From: Mycolicibacterium sarraceniae
GTDB taxonomy: Bacteria > Actinomycetota > Actinomycetes > Mycobacteriales > Mycobacteriaceae
NCBI RefSeq assembly: GCF_010731875.1
Contig: NZ_AP022595.1
Coordinates: 1,674,001 to 1,738,000, forward strand
DNA: 64,000 nt
Reading direction: 5' to 3'
Shown here piece after piece: positions 63,085 to 64,000 of this stretch. The translations under genes were made by a program, and so were the position numbers. Every line of letters starts with the position of its first letter. Within the stretch, counting starts at the first letter, position 1. Below the pieces are notes generated by a model that had not been told where the DNA came from, ran no database searches, and saw only the letters and a program-made list of their open reading frames with translations.

Positions 63085-63638
63085 GCCCGCGTCGCAAGGT
63101 CGAGGCCGACAGCGTGGAGCTGTTCCGGCTGCCTGACCGGCAACCGCGCCGGTGGGTCTTGCCTTTGGTGGCCACGCTGGCGGCGGTGGCGATCATCGCC
63201 GCGCTCACTGTCAGCACGCTGCTACTGGTGAAACGAGAAACCCAGCGGCAGGACGCGATTCGAGAGGTGGCGGTGCTGAGCTTCGTGCGCGGCTTCGTCA
63301 CCCAGTACACGTCGATCGACCCGTTCCACGCCAATGACTATGCCGATAAGGTGCTGTCGCAGGGCACCGGGCAATTCGCCAAGCTCTATCAGGACAAGAT
63401 GAACGAGGTCGTCATCCAGGTGGCTCGGGCCGAGCCGACGGCGGGCACCGTGCAGGCGTTGGGTATCGAGCGCTGGAACCGCGACGGCAGTGCGGACGTG
63501 GCGGTGGTCGCCACGACCAAGACCAAGATGCCCGACGGCAAGACCATCGAAAGCGGGAGTCGCTGGATGGTCACCGCGACCCAAGAAGGAGGTGCAGGAG
63601 GGCCGTGGAAGATCAGCAACCTACTGCAGGTGATCTAG
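63081..63638 (+). CDS. mam1C: Mce-associated membrane protein Mam1C (Rv0177)
   Basis: A 185-residue single-pass protein: a short basic cytosolic start, a membrane helix near residue 35 (PLVATLAAVAIIAALTVSTLL, seen as AAVAIIAALTVST) and an external alpha+beta domain (FVRGFVTQYTSIDPFHAN, ending WKISNLLQVI). GTG 63081 overlaps the mam1B stop. The last 34 bp overlap the mam1D start. Confidence 0.9.
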   Translation: MSPRRKVEADSVELFRLPDRQPRRWVLPLVATLAAVAIIAALTVSTLLLVKRETQRQDAIREVAVLSFVRGFVTQYTSIDPFHANDYADKVLSQGTGQFAKLYQDKMNEVVIQVARAEPTAGTVQALGIERWNRDGSADVAVVATTKTKMPDGKTIESGSRWMVTATQEGGAGGPWKISNLLQVI

Positions 63639-64000
63639 CCGACGCGGCACCGCCGGCGCGAAAGCGGTTGCGCCTCAACAAGACAACGGTGGCGGCTGGC
63701 GTGTCCGCGATCCTGTTCGTGGCCGCGGGCGGTTTCGCCAGCGCGACTGTGCAGCCGTATCTGATGGACCGGGCGGCCGTCGACACCAAGCTCACTATCG
63801 CCCGCACCGCGGCCGAGGCGATCACCACGCTGTGGACCTACACCCCCGACGATATGGACAAGCTGCCGGACCGGTCGGCGAGGTATCTGTCCGGCGACTT
63901 CCAGGACGAGTACCGCAAGTACGTCGACGCCATCGTGCCGACCAACAAACAGGCCAAGGTGACCAACAGCACCGAGGTGGTCGGCGCCGCAGTCGAATCG
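63605..64000 (+). CDS. mam1D: Mce-associated membrane protein Mam1D (Rv0178), cut by window edge
   Basis: 132 codons are visible from GTG 63605. The protein begins VEDQQPTAGDLADAAPP, has a membrane helix near residue 37 (VAAGVSAILFVAAGGFASA) and continues into an extracytoplasmic domain (LWTYTPDDMDKLPDRSARYL). It has the same architecture as the other Mam proteins. The reading frame is open to the end of the window. Confidence 0.88.
   Translation, partial: MEDQQPTAGDLADAAPPARKRLRLNKTTVAAGVSAILFVAAGGFASATVQPYLMDRAAVDTKLTIARTAAEAITTLWTYTPDDMDKLPDRSARYLSGDFQDEYRKYVDAIVPTNKQAKVTNSTEVVGAAVES

Overview
The window is a high-GC chromosomal segment from a Mycobacterium. The right half carries a complete mce1-type locus (mce1R, fadD5, yrbE1AB, mce1A-F, mam1A-D). 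The centre follows, from memory, the gene order of M. tuberculosis Rv0135c to Rv0178: TetR/P450/msrA, Rv0138-Rv0139-like, DUF427, HhH glycosylase, ClC channel, TetR, SAM methyltransferase, aldehyde dehydrogenase, SDR, pntAB, ptbB-fadE2, a 36-residue Rv0157A-like microprotein, TetR, TB18.5. A fructose phosphotransferase system, a uracil-catabolic (URC-type) operon and a NarL-type two-component pair, which I do not recall from M. tuberculosis, point to a non-tuberculous and probably free-living species. No rRNA, tRNA, insertion sequence, prophage or CRISPR array was seen.

Layout. (1) 1-4.7 kb: acyl-CoA metabolism (TesB-like thioesterase, TetR, acyl-CoA dehydrogenase, a broken enoyl-CoA hydratase, SDR, GNAT). 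(2) 4.7-12 kb: a GlgX/TreX debranching enzyme, then a stearoyl-CoA desaturase with its reductase, divergent from a DesT/FabR-like repressor, then a GT39-like membrane glycosyltransferase. (3) 11.9-15 kb: urc1-urc4-upp, joined by ATGA overlaps. (4) 15-20.5 kb: a decay-rich stretch with several broken or shortened genes around an alcohol dehydrogenase, a TetR/P450 pair and msrA. (5) 20.6-26.6 kb: Rv0138-Rv0143c-like genes, the first two behind a KstR-type box. (6) 26.6-32.6 kb: ptsH, fruA, fruK and a DeoR regulator divergent from ptsI. (7) 32.6-39.9 kb: FUSC transporter with a TetR, a nonsense-mutated aldehyde dehydrogenase, TetR, methyltransferase and SDR. (8) 39.9-47.7 kb: proton-translocating transhydrogenase, PtbB-FadE2, a tiny secreted peptide and a two-component system. 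(9) 47.8-64 kb: the mce1 region, running off the right edge inside mam1D.

The genes fit a lipid-centred lifestyle. Fatty acid activation (FadD5), oxidation (acyl-CoA dehydrogenases, SDRs), desaturation (DesA3 system) and lipid import (Mce1) sit with redox support from PntAB. Separate modules take up fructose and probably break down uracil for nitrogen. The clearest items for follow-up are the URC operon, the DesT-like desaturase switch, the KstR box at 20674, the GGTAC operator array at 18328-18376, the mce1R/fadD5 inverted repeats, and the 58-residue secreted peptide beside the two-component genes.
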